Positions 36,211 through 47,290 of a stretch of 64,000 nucleotides of DNA are shown here, in pieces; the first letter of the stretch is position 1; the number at the start of each line of letters is the position of its first letter. Position numbers and translations under genes: made by a program. This stretch comes from Pseudomonas sp. P8_229 (GTDB lineage: Bacteria > Pseudomonadota > Gammaproteobacteria > Pseudomonadales > Pseudomonadaceae). A model generated the notes under the pieces. It saw nothing but the letters and a program-made list of their open reading frames with translations. It made no database searches and was not told the origin of the DNA. The stretch lies in assembly GCF_034008635.1 (NCBI RefSeq), contig NZ_CP125378.1, positions 2,594,001 through 2,658,000 on the forward strand. The letters run 5' to 3'.

Positions 36211-37995
36211 ATGTCCGTTCAACTCGCCACTCAGGACCGCTGGCTGGATCTCAACGATGTATTGCGTGAACTGGTCGCCCAAGGCTTTATCAGCCAGGAC
36301 TCGGCGGAGCAGGCGCTCAATGCCCGTCGCCGCCACGCGACCCGCGGCCAGCAGCATCCACTGGAATTCATCGCCAGCCAGCAACTGGACGACCTCAGCC
36401 GTCCGGGCAAACACCTGGACCTGGAAAGCCTGACCCTGTGGCTGGCCCAGCAGGCCGGCCAACCGTATCTGCGCATCGACCCGTTGAAGATCAACGTCGC
36501 CGCGATCACCCCGCTGATGTCCTATGCGTTTGCCCAGCGGCACAAGATTCTCGCGGTGGCGGTCGACTGCGACGCCGTGGTCGTCGCCAGCGCCCAGCCC
36601 TACGTCACCGGCTGGGAAGCCGACCTGACCCACGTGCTGAAGCTGCCGATCAAACGGGTGGTTGCCAACCCGGTGGACATCCAGCGCTTCAGCGTCGAGT
36701 TCTTCCGCCTCGCCAAATCGGTCAGCGGCGCCAACAACGCCGACCCGCAGAACGGCAACCTCGGCAACTTCGAACAACTGCTCAACCTCGGCGCCAGTGA
36801 TCAGGAGCCGGACGCCAACGATGCGCACATCGTCAACATCGTCGACTGGCTGTTCCAGTACGCCTTTCAGCAGCGCGCCAGCGATATCCACATCGAACCG
36901 CGCCGCGAACAGGGCACGGTGCGTTTTCGCATCGACGGCGTGCTGCACAACGTCTATCAATTCCCGCCGCAGGTGACCATGGCGATCGTCAGCCGCCTGA
37001 AAAGCCTCGGGCGGATGAACGTCGCCGAAAAGCGCAAACCCCAGGACGGCCGGGTCAAGACCAAGACCCCGGACGGCGGCGAAGTCGAGCTGCGGCTCTC
37101 AACGCTGCCCACCGCATTCGGCGAAAAAATGGTCATGCGCATTTTTGACCCGGAAGTGCTGCTCAAGGACTTCGATCAGTTGGGCTTTTCCGCCGACGAC
37201 CTGCGCCGCTGGCAGGACATGACCCGCCAGCCCAACGGCATCATTCTGGTCACCGGGCCGACCGGTTCGGGCAAGACCACCACGCTCTACACCACGCTGA
37301 AGAAGCTGGCGACGCCGGAGATCAACCTCTGCACCATCGAAGACCCGATCGAGATGGTCGAACCGGCGTTCAACCAGATGCAGGTGCAGCACAACATTGA
37401 CCTGAGCTTCGCCGCCGGGGTGCGCGCATTGATGCGACAGGACCCGGACATCATCATGATCGGCGAGATCCGCGACCTGGAAACCGCCGAAATGGCGATC
37501 CAGGCCGCGCTCACCGGACACCTGGTGCTGTCGACCCTGCACACCAATGATGCGCCGAGCGCCATCAGCCGTCTGCTCGAACTCGGTGTGCCGCATTATC
37601 TGATCAAGGCCACGGTGCTCGGGGTCATGGCCCAGCGTCTGGTGCGCACCTTGTGCCCGCACTGCAAGGCGCCGCTGACGCTGGAAGAGGAAGACTGGCA
37701 GACCCTGACCCGACCGTGGCAAGCGCCACTGCCGGGCAACGCGCAGCGGGCGATCGGTTGCCTGGAGTGCCGCGACACCGGTTATCGCGGGCGTGCCGGG
37801 GTCTACGAAATCATGCAACTGAGCGACAGCCTCAAAGCTTTCATCACCCCCGACACCGACCTCACCGCCATTCGCCGGCAAGCCTTCAAGGAAGGCATGC
37901 GCAGCCTGCGCCTGTCGGGGGCGCAGAAGGTCGCGGCAGGGCTGACAACCCTTGAAGAAGTGCTGCGAGTGACACCGCAGAGCGAGCAGCGCTAG
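36211..37995 (+). CDS. GspE/PilB-family secretion ATPase
   Basis: 594 residues from the ATG at 36211 (AAAGGAAGCCCGC before it). N-terminal MshEN-like region (1-170), then the GspE core: QRASDIHIEPRREQG (221-235), Walker A GPTGSGKTTT (349-358), Asp box, Walker B DPDIIMIGEIRD, His box STLHTNDAPSAISRLLELGVPHYLI, and a four-Cys zinc motif CPHC...CLEC (~480-520). It powers type II secretion or type IV pilus assembly from the cytoplasmic face. No gsp or pil genes surround it, as with PA5210 in P. aeruginosa, so its partner machine is not evident. Confidence 0.9.
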   Translation: MSVQLATQDRWLDLNDVLRELVAQGFISQDSAEQALNARRRHATRGQQHPLEFIASQQLDDLSRPGKHLDLESLTLWLAQQAGQPYLRIDPLKINVAAITPLMSYAFAQRHKILAVAVDCDAVVVASAQPYVTGWEADLTHVLKLPIKRVVANPVDIQRFSVEFFRLAKSVSGANNADPQNGNLGNFEQLLNLGASDQEPDANDAHIVNIVDWLFQYAFQQRASDIHIEPRREQGTVRFRIDGVLHNVYQFPPQVTMAIVSRLKSLGRMNVAEKRKPQDGRVKTKTPDGGEVELRLSTLPTAFGEKMVMRIFDPEVLLKDFDQLGFSADDLRRWQDMTRQPNGIILVTGPTGSGKTTTLYTTLKKLATPEINLCTIEDPIEMVEPAFNQMQVQHNIDLSFAAGVRALMRQDPDIIMIGEIRDLETAEMAIQAALTGHLVLSTLHTNDAPSAISRLLELGVPHYLIKATVLGVMAQRLVRTLCPHCKAPLTLEEEDWQTLTRPWQAPLPGNAQRAIGCLECRDTGYRGRAGVYEIMQLSDSLKAFITPDTDLTAIRRQAFKEGMRSLRLSGAQKVAAGLTTLEEVLRVTPQSEQR

Positions 37996-38000
37996 CGAGG

Positions 38001-38978
38001 TTACCAGTCGGCGACATTGACCTCGGCATTCGGCTTGATCCACAGCACCGAGCCATCCGACCTGCGTTGCAGAATCGAGTGATTGAGCTTGAGCCCCTCC
38101 CCGGTTCGCAGGTTTCGTGCGGCGTAAGACTGGCTCGGGCTGAACATCAACGTACCCGGATGGCTTTGCCCCACGCGCATGCCGTGCGGGTACTGCCATT
38201 CACCCAGGGTCATCGGGTTTTGCAACTGACCGTCCCAACGCAGCAGCCTGCGCTGCTTGTCCAGTTTCACGGTGACGCTCGACAGCACAATGCCACGCAT
38301 TGAAACCGGCTCCTTCGCCATCCAGTCGCTGACGCTGTAGTGGTCGTCTTCGCGATAGACCCTGCTCTCGGCGGGCCAGGTTTCGCCGACAATCCGCGTC
38401 CCGCCGACCAACGTACAAGCGCCGAACGCCCAGCGTTCAGGTTGCAATCGCGTCTGTTCGGTGACCGTCATGGTCAACCAGCTGCCGCCTGCGCAGGGCC
38501 AGCCATCGATGACCTGATCACCCACCAGCAGCAACTCGGTTTCCGGCAGGCGATACATTTTGATTGCCGAAACCTGCATCCCGGCAAGGCTATGCGGGCC
38601 GGCAAAATCAGCGCGATCGAGACTTGCCAGGCCATGGACTTGTGGCTGACCATTCTCATCCAGCGGCTCAAGCGTACTCAGATGCAATCGAGTACCCGCC
38701 GGCAGGGCCATGTTGCCGATCTGAACGTCATGATCGAGCCTGGGATTACGCGCGCGACTGTCCTGGGCACTGCTCACCATTTGATAAACGGTCAGGCCAA
38801 CCACGGGCACACATACCAGGGCAATGGCTGCAAGCTTGCGCGGATGCAGCAGCAGCGACCGGCGCCACGCCGGCACACTCAGCATGATCAACAGCACCGG
38901 CAGCCCGATGAAACTGACGAGGAGCAGCCACCAGAACAGCGCGTAAAACAGACCGATCAAACCCAAGGTTGCGTCCAT
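38001..38978 (-). CDS. Hypothetical membrane protein
   Basis: About 325 residues from the ATG at 38978; other in-frame starts at 38999 and 39056 cannot be excluded because no strong ribosome site is seen. Two membrane helices lie at the N-terminus (LGLIGLFYALFWWLLLVSFIGLPVLLIML, then KLAAIALVCVPVVGLTVYQMV). The rest (~240 residues) is a soluble, beta-rich domain likely facing the periplasm: VQIGNMALPAGTRLHLSTLEP..., GTRIVGETWPAESRVYREDDHYSVSDWMAKEPVSMRGI. No family recognised. It is convergent with the GspE-type gene, five bases apart. Confidence 0.75.
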   Translation of the reverse strand: MDATLGLIGLFYALFWWLLLVSFIGLPVLLIMLSVPAWRRSLLLHPRKLAAIALVCVPVVGLTVYQMVSSAQDSRARNPRLDHDVQIGNMALPAGTRLHLSTLEPLDENGQPQVHGLASLDRADFAGPHSLAGMQVSAIKMYRLPETELLLVGDQVIDGWPCAGGSWLTMTVTEQTRLQPERWAFGACTLVGGTRIVGETWPAESRVYREDDHYSVSDWMAKEPVSMRGIVLSSVTVKLDKQRRLLRWDGQLQNPMTLGEWQYPHGMRVGQSHPGTLMFSPSQSYAARNLRTGEGLKLNHSILQRRSDGSVLWIKPNAEVNVADW

Positions 38979-39117
38979 GCTTGAGAAACAAAGGCACATG
39001 GTGACAAACAAGTCGCCTCGCCTCCAGCACAACAGCGCCCATGACTGGACAGTCATGGAACTGGATCGGGTAAATGACGATCCAAGGCCGTAGTTAACCC
39101 CCAGGAGTCACTCAATC

Positions 39118-39435
39118 ATGCGTCTCAAACTTGCTGTCGCCACCCTTGCCTTGCTGTCCCTTCCCGTTGGTTCAGCGATGGCCGACAGCTTTTGGCGTAA
39201 CGTCATTTCGTCCGGCGCCACCACCGGTTCGACCTACCTGACCTTCAAGGATCACAAGCTGATCGTTGCCGCGCAGGACGATGCCGGCAGCTTCGTCGCC
39301 AGCGATGGCGGCATCCGTGGGCCGTACCTGGAAGCGGCAATGCAGAAAGTCCGCGCCGACAACCCGGGCCTGCAGGCCACGGACATGGAACTGGCGAATG
39401 CGATTCTGGCGAAAAACGCGGTGGAAACCGAGTAA
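39118..39435 (+). CDS. DUF2388 periplasmic protein
   Basis: 105 residues. The signal peptide MRLKLAVATLALLSLPVGSAMA is followed by DSFWRNVISSGATTGSTYLTFKDHKLIVAAQDDAGSFVASDGGIRGPYLEAAMQKVRADNPGLQATDMELANAILA, the DUF2388 pattern with SSGATTGSTYLT and DDAGSFVAS(D/N)G. Function unknown. Pseudomonas genomes often carry several such small genes. A strong terminator follows. Confidence 0.85.
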   Translation: MRLKLAVATLALLSLPVGSAMADSFWRNVISSGATTGSTYLTFKDHKLIVAAQDDAGSFVASDGGIRGPYLEAAMQKVRADNPGLQATDMELANAILAKNAVETE

Positions 39436-39447
39436 GCCTGGCGCCGA

Positions 39448-39481
39448 GAAAAATGCCGCTCGATCGAGCGGCATTTTTTTG
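39448..39481. terminator. Terminator after the DUF2388 gene
   Basis: AAATGCCGCTCGATCGAGCGGCATTTTTTT, perfect stem with T-run. Confidence 0.92.
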
Positions 39482-39509
39482 CCTGCATTTCCCGCTTCAC
39501 TCCCCCCCT

Positions 39510-39597
39510 GTAGGAGTGAGCCTGCTCGCGATAGCTGTACTCCAGGCAATGGATTCGGCGACTGATGCACCGCTATCGCGAGCAGGCTCACTCCTAC
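39510..39597. repeat. REPIN, type A, arms facing inward
   Basis: The direct unit 39510-39532 and inverted unit 39575-39597 flank 42 bases, between convergent genes. Confidence 0.9.
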
Positions 39598-39621
39598 AAT
39601 GAATCGGGTCGCACGGGGACA

Positions 39622-42495
<2,874 letters not shown>

Positions 42496-42651
42496 GACGG
42501 GCTCTCTCTTGACTGGCGCTCGGCGTCAATGCAACACGGTCAAACCAGCATAGCAGCCGATACCGACGCGCACGGCTTGGCGGCACAGGGCGTTCCGGGG
42601 CATGCTGTAGCGCCTGCATCAGGCGTCCAACTTTCGGATGATCCAATCCCC

Positions 42652-43794
42652 ATGAGCCAACTGCCGTTCCTGCCGTTTTCCAAACCTGTCATTGATGAAG
42701 CCACGATTGCCGCCGTCGGCGATGTGCTGCGCTCCGGCTGGATCACCAGCGGGCCGAAGGTCCAGGCCTTCGAAGCACAGCTGTCGGAATATTTTGGCGG
42801 GCGCCCGGTGCGCACGTTCAACTCCGGCACCTGCACCATGGAAATCGCCCTGCGCATCGCCGGCATCGGGCCGGGTGATGAAGTGATCACCACGCCGATC
42901 TCCTGGGTCGCCACCGCCAACGTGATCCTCGAAGTCGGCGCCACCCCGGTGTTCGCCGATATCGACCCGGTGACCCGCAACATCGACCTGGACCAGCTGG
43001 AAGCGGCAATCACCCCGCGCACCAAAGCGGTGATCCCGGTGTACCTCGCCGGCCTGCCGGTGGACATGGATCGGCTGTACGCCATCGCCCGCAAACACAA
43101 TCTGCGCATCGTCGAAGACGCCGCCCAGGCCCTGGGTTCGAGCTGGAACGGCCAGCGCATCGGTGTCAGCGGCGATTTCGTGTCGTTCAGCTTCCAGGCG
43201 AACAAGAACGTGACCTGCTCCGAGGGCGGCTGCCTGGTGCTGAACACCCCGGAAGAAGCACGGCTGGCGGAGAAATACCGCCTGCAAGGCGTGACCCGCA
43301 ACGGCTTCGACGGCCTCGACGTCGATGTGCTCGGCGGCAAGTTCAACATGACCGACGTTGCCGCCACCATCGGTCTGGGACAGTTTGCCCACATCGAAGC
43401 GCTGACCGCCCATCGCCAGGCACTGGCCCGTCACTACTTCAAATGTTTTGGCGATGACTTTGAAGCGACCTATGGCGCCCAACTGCCGCCCGCGGATTTC
43501 ACCAACAGCAACTGGCACCTGTTCCAGCTGGTGCTGCCGGAGCGCAAGGACGGCTTGCCAGCGCGGGCCACGTTTATGGAGCAGATGCAGGCCAAAGGCA
43601 TCGGCATCGGCTATCACTATCCGCCGATCCACTTGCTCAGCCTGTACCGCGAGCGCGGTTTCAAGGAAGGCATGCTGCCGGTGGCCGAGCGCGTTGGACG
43701 CCTGATCGTGTCGTTGCCGATGTTCACTACCATGACCAAGGACGATGTCGAGCGTTCGGTCGCGGCAGTGAAAGCGGTGTTGCGCGACGCCTGA
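42652..43794 (+). CDS. DegT/DnrJ/EryC1 aminotransferase, ArnB-like
   Basis: 380 residues from the ATG at 42652; the open frame extends upstream but the coding signal begins here (MSQLPFLPFSKPVIDEATIAAVGDVLRSGWITSGPKVQAFE). Fold-type I PLP enzyme: K185 in SFQANKNVTCSEGG is the Schiff-base lysine, D156 in VEDAAQALGSS binds the pyridine. The CxEGG sequence beside the lysine resembles ArnB, which makes UDP-4-amino-4-deoxy-L-arabinose for lipid A. No arn or sugar-nucleotide genes are adjacent, so the substrate is uncertain. It lies between gcvH and gcvP on the opposite strand. Confidence 0.88.
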   Translation: MSQLPFLPFSKPVIDEATIAAVGDVLRSGWITSGPKVQAFEAQLSEYFGGRPVRTFNSGTCTMEIALRIAGIGPGDEVITTPISWVATANVILEVGATPVFADIDPVTRNIDLDQLEAAITPRTKAVIPVYLAGLPVDMDRLYAIARKHNLRIVEDAAQALGSSWNGQRIGVSGDFVSFSFQANKNVTCSEGGCLVLNTPEEARLAEKYRLQGVTRNGFDGLDVDVLGGKFNMTDVAATIGLGQFAHIEALTAHRQALARHYFKCFGDDFEATYGAQLPPADFTNSNWHLFQLVLPERKDGLPARATFMEQMQAKGIGIGYHYPPIHLLSLYRERGFKEGMLPVAERVGRLIVSLPMFTTMTKDDVERSVAAVKAVLRDA

Positions 43795-43802
43795 TCGACG
43801 CC

Positions 43803-43837
43803 CACAAAAAAGCCCCGAGAGATCGGGGCTTTTTTGT
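43803..43837. terminator. Bidirectional terminator, aminotransferase/gcvH
   Basis: AAAAAAGCCCCGAGAGATCGGGGCTTTTTT serves convergent genes. Confidence 0.9.
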
Positions 43838-43848
43838 GTAGCGGGCAA

Positions 43849-44232
43849 TTACTCGCCGATGGCAGCCTTGTAGGCGGCGGCGTCGAGCAACTTATCCAGC
43901 TCGGCCTTGTCGCTTGGCTTGAGCTTGAAGATCCAGGACTCGTAAGGATCGTTGTTCAGCTCTTCCGGCGCGTCAGCCAGCACTTCGTTGATTGCAATCA
44001 CTTCGCCGCTGATCGGCGAGTAGATGTCGGAAGCCGCTTTCACGGACTCGACCACACCGGCCGCGTCACCGGCCTCGAACACCTTGCCCACCTCAGTCAG
44101 CTCGACGAACACCACATCGCCCAGCGCTTCCTGCGCGTGATCGCTGATGCCCACGGTAACGGTGCCGTCAGCTTCCAGACGCGCCCACTCATGACTTTCG
44201 GCAAAACGCAGTTCAGCGGGGATATTGCTCAT
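43849..44232 (-). CDS. gcvH: Glycine cleavage H-protein GcvH
   Basis: 127 residues. The lipoyl lysine is K65 in [17 protein letters not shown], and [15 protein letters not shown] and [10 protein letters not shown] are family-typical. The lipoyl arm carries aminomethyl groups between GcvP, GcvT and lipoamide dehydrogenase. It follows gcvT by 48 bases on the same strand and ends at a strong terminator, so it is not continuous with gcvP. Confidence 0.96.
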   Translation of the reverse strand: MSNIPAELRFAESHEWARLEADGTVTVGISDHAQEALGDVVFVELTEVGKVFEAGDAAGVVESVKAASDIYSPISGEVIAINEVLADAPEELNNDPYESWIFKLKPSDKAELDKLLDAAAYKAAIGE

Positions 44233-44280
44233 GCTCGGTGTCCTCGAGAAATTGTCAGCGGTCGTACCCGCCGGAAAAGG

Positions 44281-45363
44281 TTAGATCAAAGTTTTGCCAT
44301 GGCGGACGAAGGTCGGTTTGACCACGCGTACCGGGTACCACTTGCCACGGATTTCCACTTCGGCGCGGTCGGCTGTGGCCATCGGTACACGCGCCAGGGC
44401 AATCGATTTGCTTAGCGTAGGAGAGAAACTACCACTGGTGATCTCTCCTTCGCCAACATCGGCGATACGAACCACTTGATGGGCGCGTAAAACACCGCGT
44501 TCCTCAAGCACCAGGCCCACCAGTTTGTGCGCAACACCGGTGGCTTTTTCCGCTTCCAGCGCTGCACGACCGATGAACTGCCGCGAGGCCGGCTCCCAGG
44601 CAATGCTCCAGGCCATATTGGAAGCCAGCGGCGAGACATCTTGATGAATGTCCTGGCCGTAGAGGTTCATCCCGGCTTCCACCCGCAACGTGTCGCGGGC
44701 GCCGAGGCCGATCGGCGAAATGCCCGCACCCACCAGATCGTTGAAAAACCCTGGGGCCTGATCGGCCGGCAAGGCGATTTCCAGACCGTCCTCACCGGTG
44801 TAACCGGTGCGCGCAATGAACCAGTCGCCATCGACTTCAGCTTCGAACGGTTTGAGGTGCTGGATCAGTGTCGCGCGGGACTGGGTCACCAGCTCGGCAA
44901 TCTTGTGCCGGGCCTGCGGGCCTTGGATGGCGAGCATCGCCAGCTCGGAGCGCTCGTGCAATTGCACGTCGAACCCGGCCAGTTGCGCCTGCATCCACGC
45001 CAGATCCTGATCGCGGGTGGAGGCGTTGAACACCAGCCGATAACGGTCTTCGAGGCGATAGACGATCATGTCGTCGACGATGCCGCCGCGCTCGTTGAGC
45101 ATCGTGCTGTAAAGCGCGCGGCCGGGGCGGTGCAAGCGCTCGACGTCATTGGCCAGCAAATGCTGAAGCCAGGCTTTGGCCTGGGCACCGGTGATATCGA
45201 TCACGGTCATGTGGGAAACATCGAAGACCCCGCAATCGCGGCGCACCTCGTGGTGCTCCTCGACCTGCGAGCCGTAATGCAGTGGCATGTCCCAACCGCC
45301 AAAATCGACCATCTTCGCGCCGAGGGCGAGATGCAGGTCATACAGAGGCGTACGCTGTCCCAT
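44281..45363 (-). CDS. gcvT: Aminomethyltransferase GcvT
   Basis: 360 residues. It starts MGQRTPLYDLHLALGAKMVDFGGWDMPLHYGSQ with AAGGAG upstream. It contains FDVSHMTVIDITG, GGIVDDMIVYR (with the catalytic Asp region) and RTGYTGEDGLEIALP. It transfers the methylene group from H-protein to tetrahydrofolate, releasing ammonia. It is the first gene of a gcvTH unit. The 156-base leader does not show the glycine-riboswitch consensus. A sigma-70-like promoter is listed separately. Confidence 0.96.
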   Translation of the reverse strand: MGQRTPLYDLHLALGAKMVDFGGWDMPLHYGSQVEEHHEVRRDCGVFDVSHMTVIDITGAQAKAWLQHLLANDVERLHRPGRALYSTMLNERGGIVDDMIVYRLEDRYRLVFNASTRDQDLAWMQAQLAGFDVQLHERSELAMLAIQGPQARHKIAELVTQSRATLIQHLKPFEAEVDGDWFIARTGYTGEDGLEIALPADQAPGFFNDLVGAGISPIGLGARDTLRVEAGMNLYGQDIHQDVSPLASNMAWSIAWEPASRQFIGRAALEAEKATGVAHKLVGLVLEERGVLRAHQVVRIADVGEGEITSGSFSPTLSKSIALARVPMATADRAEVEIRGKWYPVRVVKPTFVRHGKTLI

Positions 45364-45490
45364 GGGTTTCTCCTTCCGGGCGTGGCGAAGGTGCGGACAG
45401 CCGCTGTACGGGGTGAAAGCCGCGAAATAGAAGGCTTTCAGCCGATTTCAGCGAACGGGTCTGTCAGACGAACCGCACCGAATGCCGCGC

Positions 45491-45519
45491 ATTGTAGCCG
45501 CATGATTCAGGACTGACGA
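45491..45519 (-). promoter_or_regulatory. Candidate gcvTH promoter
   Basis: On the minus strand TCGTCA (45519-45514), 17 bases, TACAAT (45496-45491), about 125 bases before the gcvT ATG and directly after the upstream permease's stop. Four of six and five of six consensus matches. Confidence 0.45.
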
Positions 45520-47154
45520 CTAAGTGTTTCGGTGCGCCGAGCGCCGGATCAGGCCAATGACCGGCAACAGGCCGACCAGAACCAGCGTCAGCGCCGGCAG
45601 CGACGCCCGCGCCCACTCGCCCTCGCTGGTCATTTCAAAGATCCGCACCGCCAGCGTGTCCCAGCCAAACGGGCGCATCAGCAGGGTCGCGGGCATTTCC
45701 TTGAGCACATCGACGAACACCAGCAACGCTGCGCTCAGCGTGCCGGGCAGCAAAAGCGGCAGATACACTTTGAAAAACAGTCGCGGCCCACTGACACCCA
45801 GGCTACGTGCCGCTTCAGGCAAAGACGGCCGTATACGCGCCAGACTGTTTTCCAGCGGCCCGTAGGCCACGGCAATGAAGCGCACCAGATAGGCCATCAG
45901 CAACGCCGCCAGACTGCCGAGCAGCAGCGGTTTGTCGGCGCCCCCGAGCCAGCCCGACAGCGGAATCACCAGTTCGCGGTCGAGGTAGCTGAAGGCGAGC
46001 ATGATCGACACCGCCAGCACCGAGCCCGGCAATGCGTATCCGAGATTGGCCAGGCTGACGCCGGAACGGATCGCCCGGGTCGGCGCCAGTCGTCGGGCGA
46101 AGGCCAGCAGCAACGCGACGCTGACGGTGATCAACGCCGCCATGCCGCCCAGGTAGAGGGTGTGCAGGATCAGCCCGGCGTAACGCTCATCGAGATCGAA
46201 GCGCCCGCGCTGCCAGAACCACACGATCAACTGCAACAGCGGAATCACGAAAGCGCAGGCGAACACCAACGAGCACCAGCCCGTCGCCGCGAACGCCTTG
46301 AGCCCGCGCAGGTGATACAGCGCCTTGACCCGTGGTCGTTCGTTGCTCGCCCGGTTGGAGCCGCGTGCGCGACGTTCGCCGTACAACACCAGCATCACCA
46401 CCAACAGCAACAGGCTGGCCAGTTGCGCCGCGCTGGGCAGGCTGAAGAAGCCGTACCAGGTCTTGTAGATCGCGGTGGTGAAGGTGTCGAAGTTGAACAC
46501 CGACACCGCACCGAAGTCGGCCAGGGTTTCCATCAGCGCCAGCGCCACACCGGCGCCAATCGCCGGACGCGCCATCGGCAACGCCACCCGCCAGAACGCC
46601 TGCCATGGCGATTGCCCGAGCACTCGCGCCGCCTCCATCAGGCCTTTGCCCTGCGCAAGAAACGCGGTGCGCGCCAGCAGGTAGACGTAGGGATAGAAAA
46701 CCAGCACCAGCACGATAATCACCCCGCCGGTGGAGCGCACTCGCGGCAGGCGCAGGCCGCTGCCGAACCACTCACGCAACAGGGTTTGCACGGGGCCGGC
46801 GAAGTCCAGCAGACCGACGAAGACAAACGCCAGCACATAGGCCGGAATGGCGAACGGCAGCATCAACGCCCAGTCGAGCCAGCGGCGTCCGGGGAACTCG
46901 CAGAGACTGGTAAGCCACGCCAGACTGACGCCGAGCAGCGTCACGCCGACACCAACGCCGAGTACCAGTGTCAGCGTGTTGCCGAGCAGGCGCGGCATCT
47001 GGGTTTGCCACAGGTGCGACCAGATTTGTTGATCGATGGTTTGCCAGGAGAGCAGCAGAACACTCAGGGGCAACAGCACCAACGCGGCGATGGCGAAGAC
47101 GATGGGGTACCAGCGGCGTTGGGCGGGGTGGGCCAAGGAAACAGTCTCGCTCAA
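45520..47154 (-). CDS. Iron(III) ABC transporter permease, two-domain FbpB type
   Basis: About 545 residues with roughly twelve membrane helices in two homologous halves. Each half has an EAA loop: LMEAARVLGQSPWQAFWRVALPMARPAI and LPEAARSLGVSGPRLFFKVYLPLLLPGTL. This is the fused permease form of Fbp/Sfu iron importers. The start is uncertain: the frame is open to 47187 but that segment lies inside a REP. TTG at 47154 (giving MSETVSLAHPAQRRWY) or TTG at 47136 are the realistic choices. The binding-protein gene lies upstream on the same strand. No ATPase gene is adjacent. Confidence 0.88.
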   Translation of the reverse strand: MSETVSLAHPAQRRWYPIVFAIAALVLLPLSVLLLSWQTIDQQIWSHLWQTQMPRLLGNTLTLVLGVGVGVTLLGVSLAWLTSLCEFPGRRWLDWALMLPFAIPAYVLAFVFVGLLDFAGPVQTLLREWFGSGLRLPRVRSTGGVIIVLVLVFYPYVYLLARTAFLAQGKGLMEAARVLGQSPWQAFWRVALPMARPAIGAGVALALMETLADFGAVSVFNFDTFTTAIYKTWYGFFSLPSAAQLASLLLLVVMLVLYGERRARGSNRASNERPRVKALYHLRGLKAFAATGWCSLVFACAFVIPLLQLIVWFWQRGRFDLDERYAGLILHTLYLGGMAALITVSVALLLAFARRLAPTRAIRSGVSLANLGYALPGSVLAVSIMLAFSYLDRELVIPLSGWLGGADKPLLLGSLAALLMAYLVRFIAVAYGPLENSLARIRPSLPEAARSLGVSGPRLFFKVYLPLLLPGTLSAALLVFVDVLKEMPATLLMRPFGWDTLAVRIFEMTSEGEWARASLPALTLVLVGLLPVIGLIRRSAHRNT

Positions 47155-47156
47155 AT

Positions 47157-47270
47157 GATTGTGCCCACGCTCTGCGTGGGCACACATCCTGTGACGCTCC
47201 GCGTCACGCTTTCGGTGATTCGACGCAGAGCGTCGGGGGCTGCATTCCCACGCAGAGCGTGGGAACGATC
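47157..47270. repeat. REP pair, type C, within an operon
   Basis: The GTGCCCACGCTCTGCGTGGG arm at 47161 and the inverted arm ending GGGAACGATC at 47270, with inner GTGACGCTCCGCGTCAC. It fills the gap between the iron-binding protein gene and the permease gene, reaching the permease start. Confidence 0.85.
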
Positions 47271-47290
47271 ATAGCGCTATCAAAGCAGAC

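Noticed and set aside
45364..45519. Glycine riboswitch before gcvT
   Set aside because: The leader was read on the minus strand for the tandem glycine-aptamer consensus and no matching core was found.
45532..47274. 580-codon open frame opposite the iron permease gene
   Set aside because: Composition (Gln/Arg/His-rich, no domains) is that of an antisense shadow in GC-rich DNA; the minus-strand permease is unambiguous.
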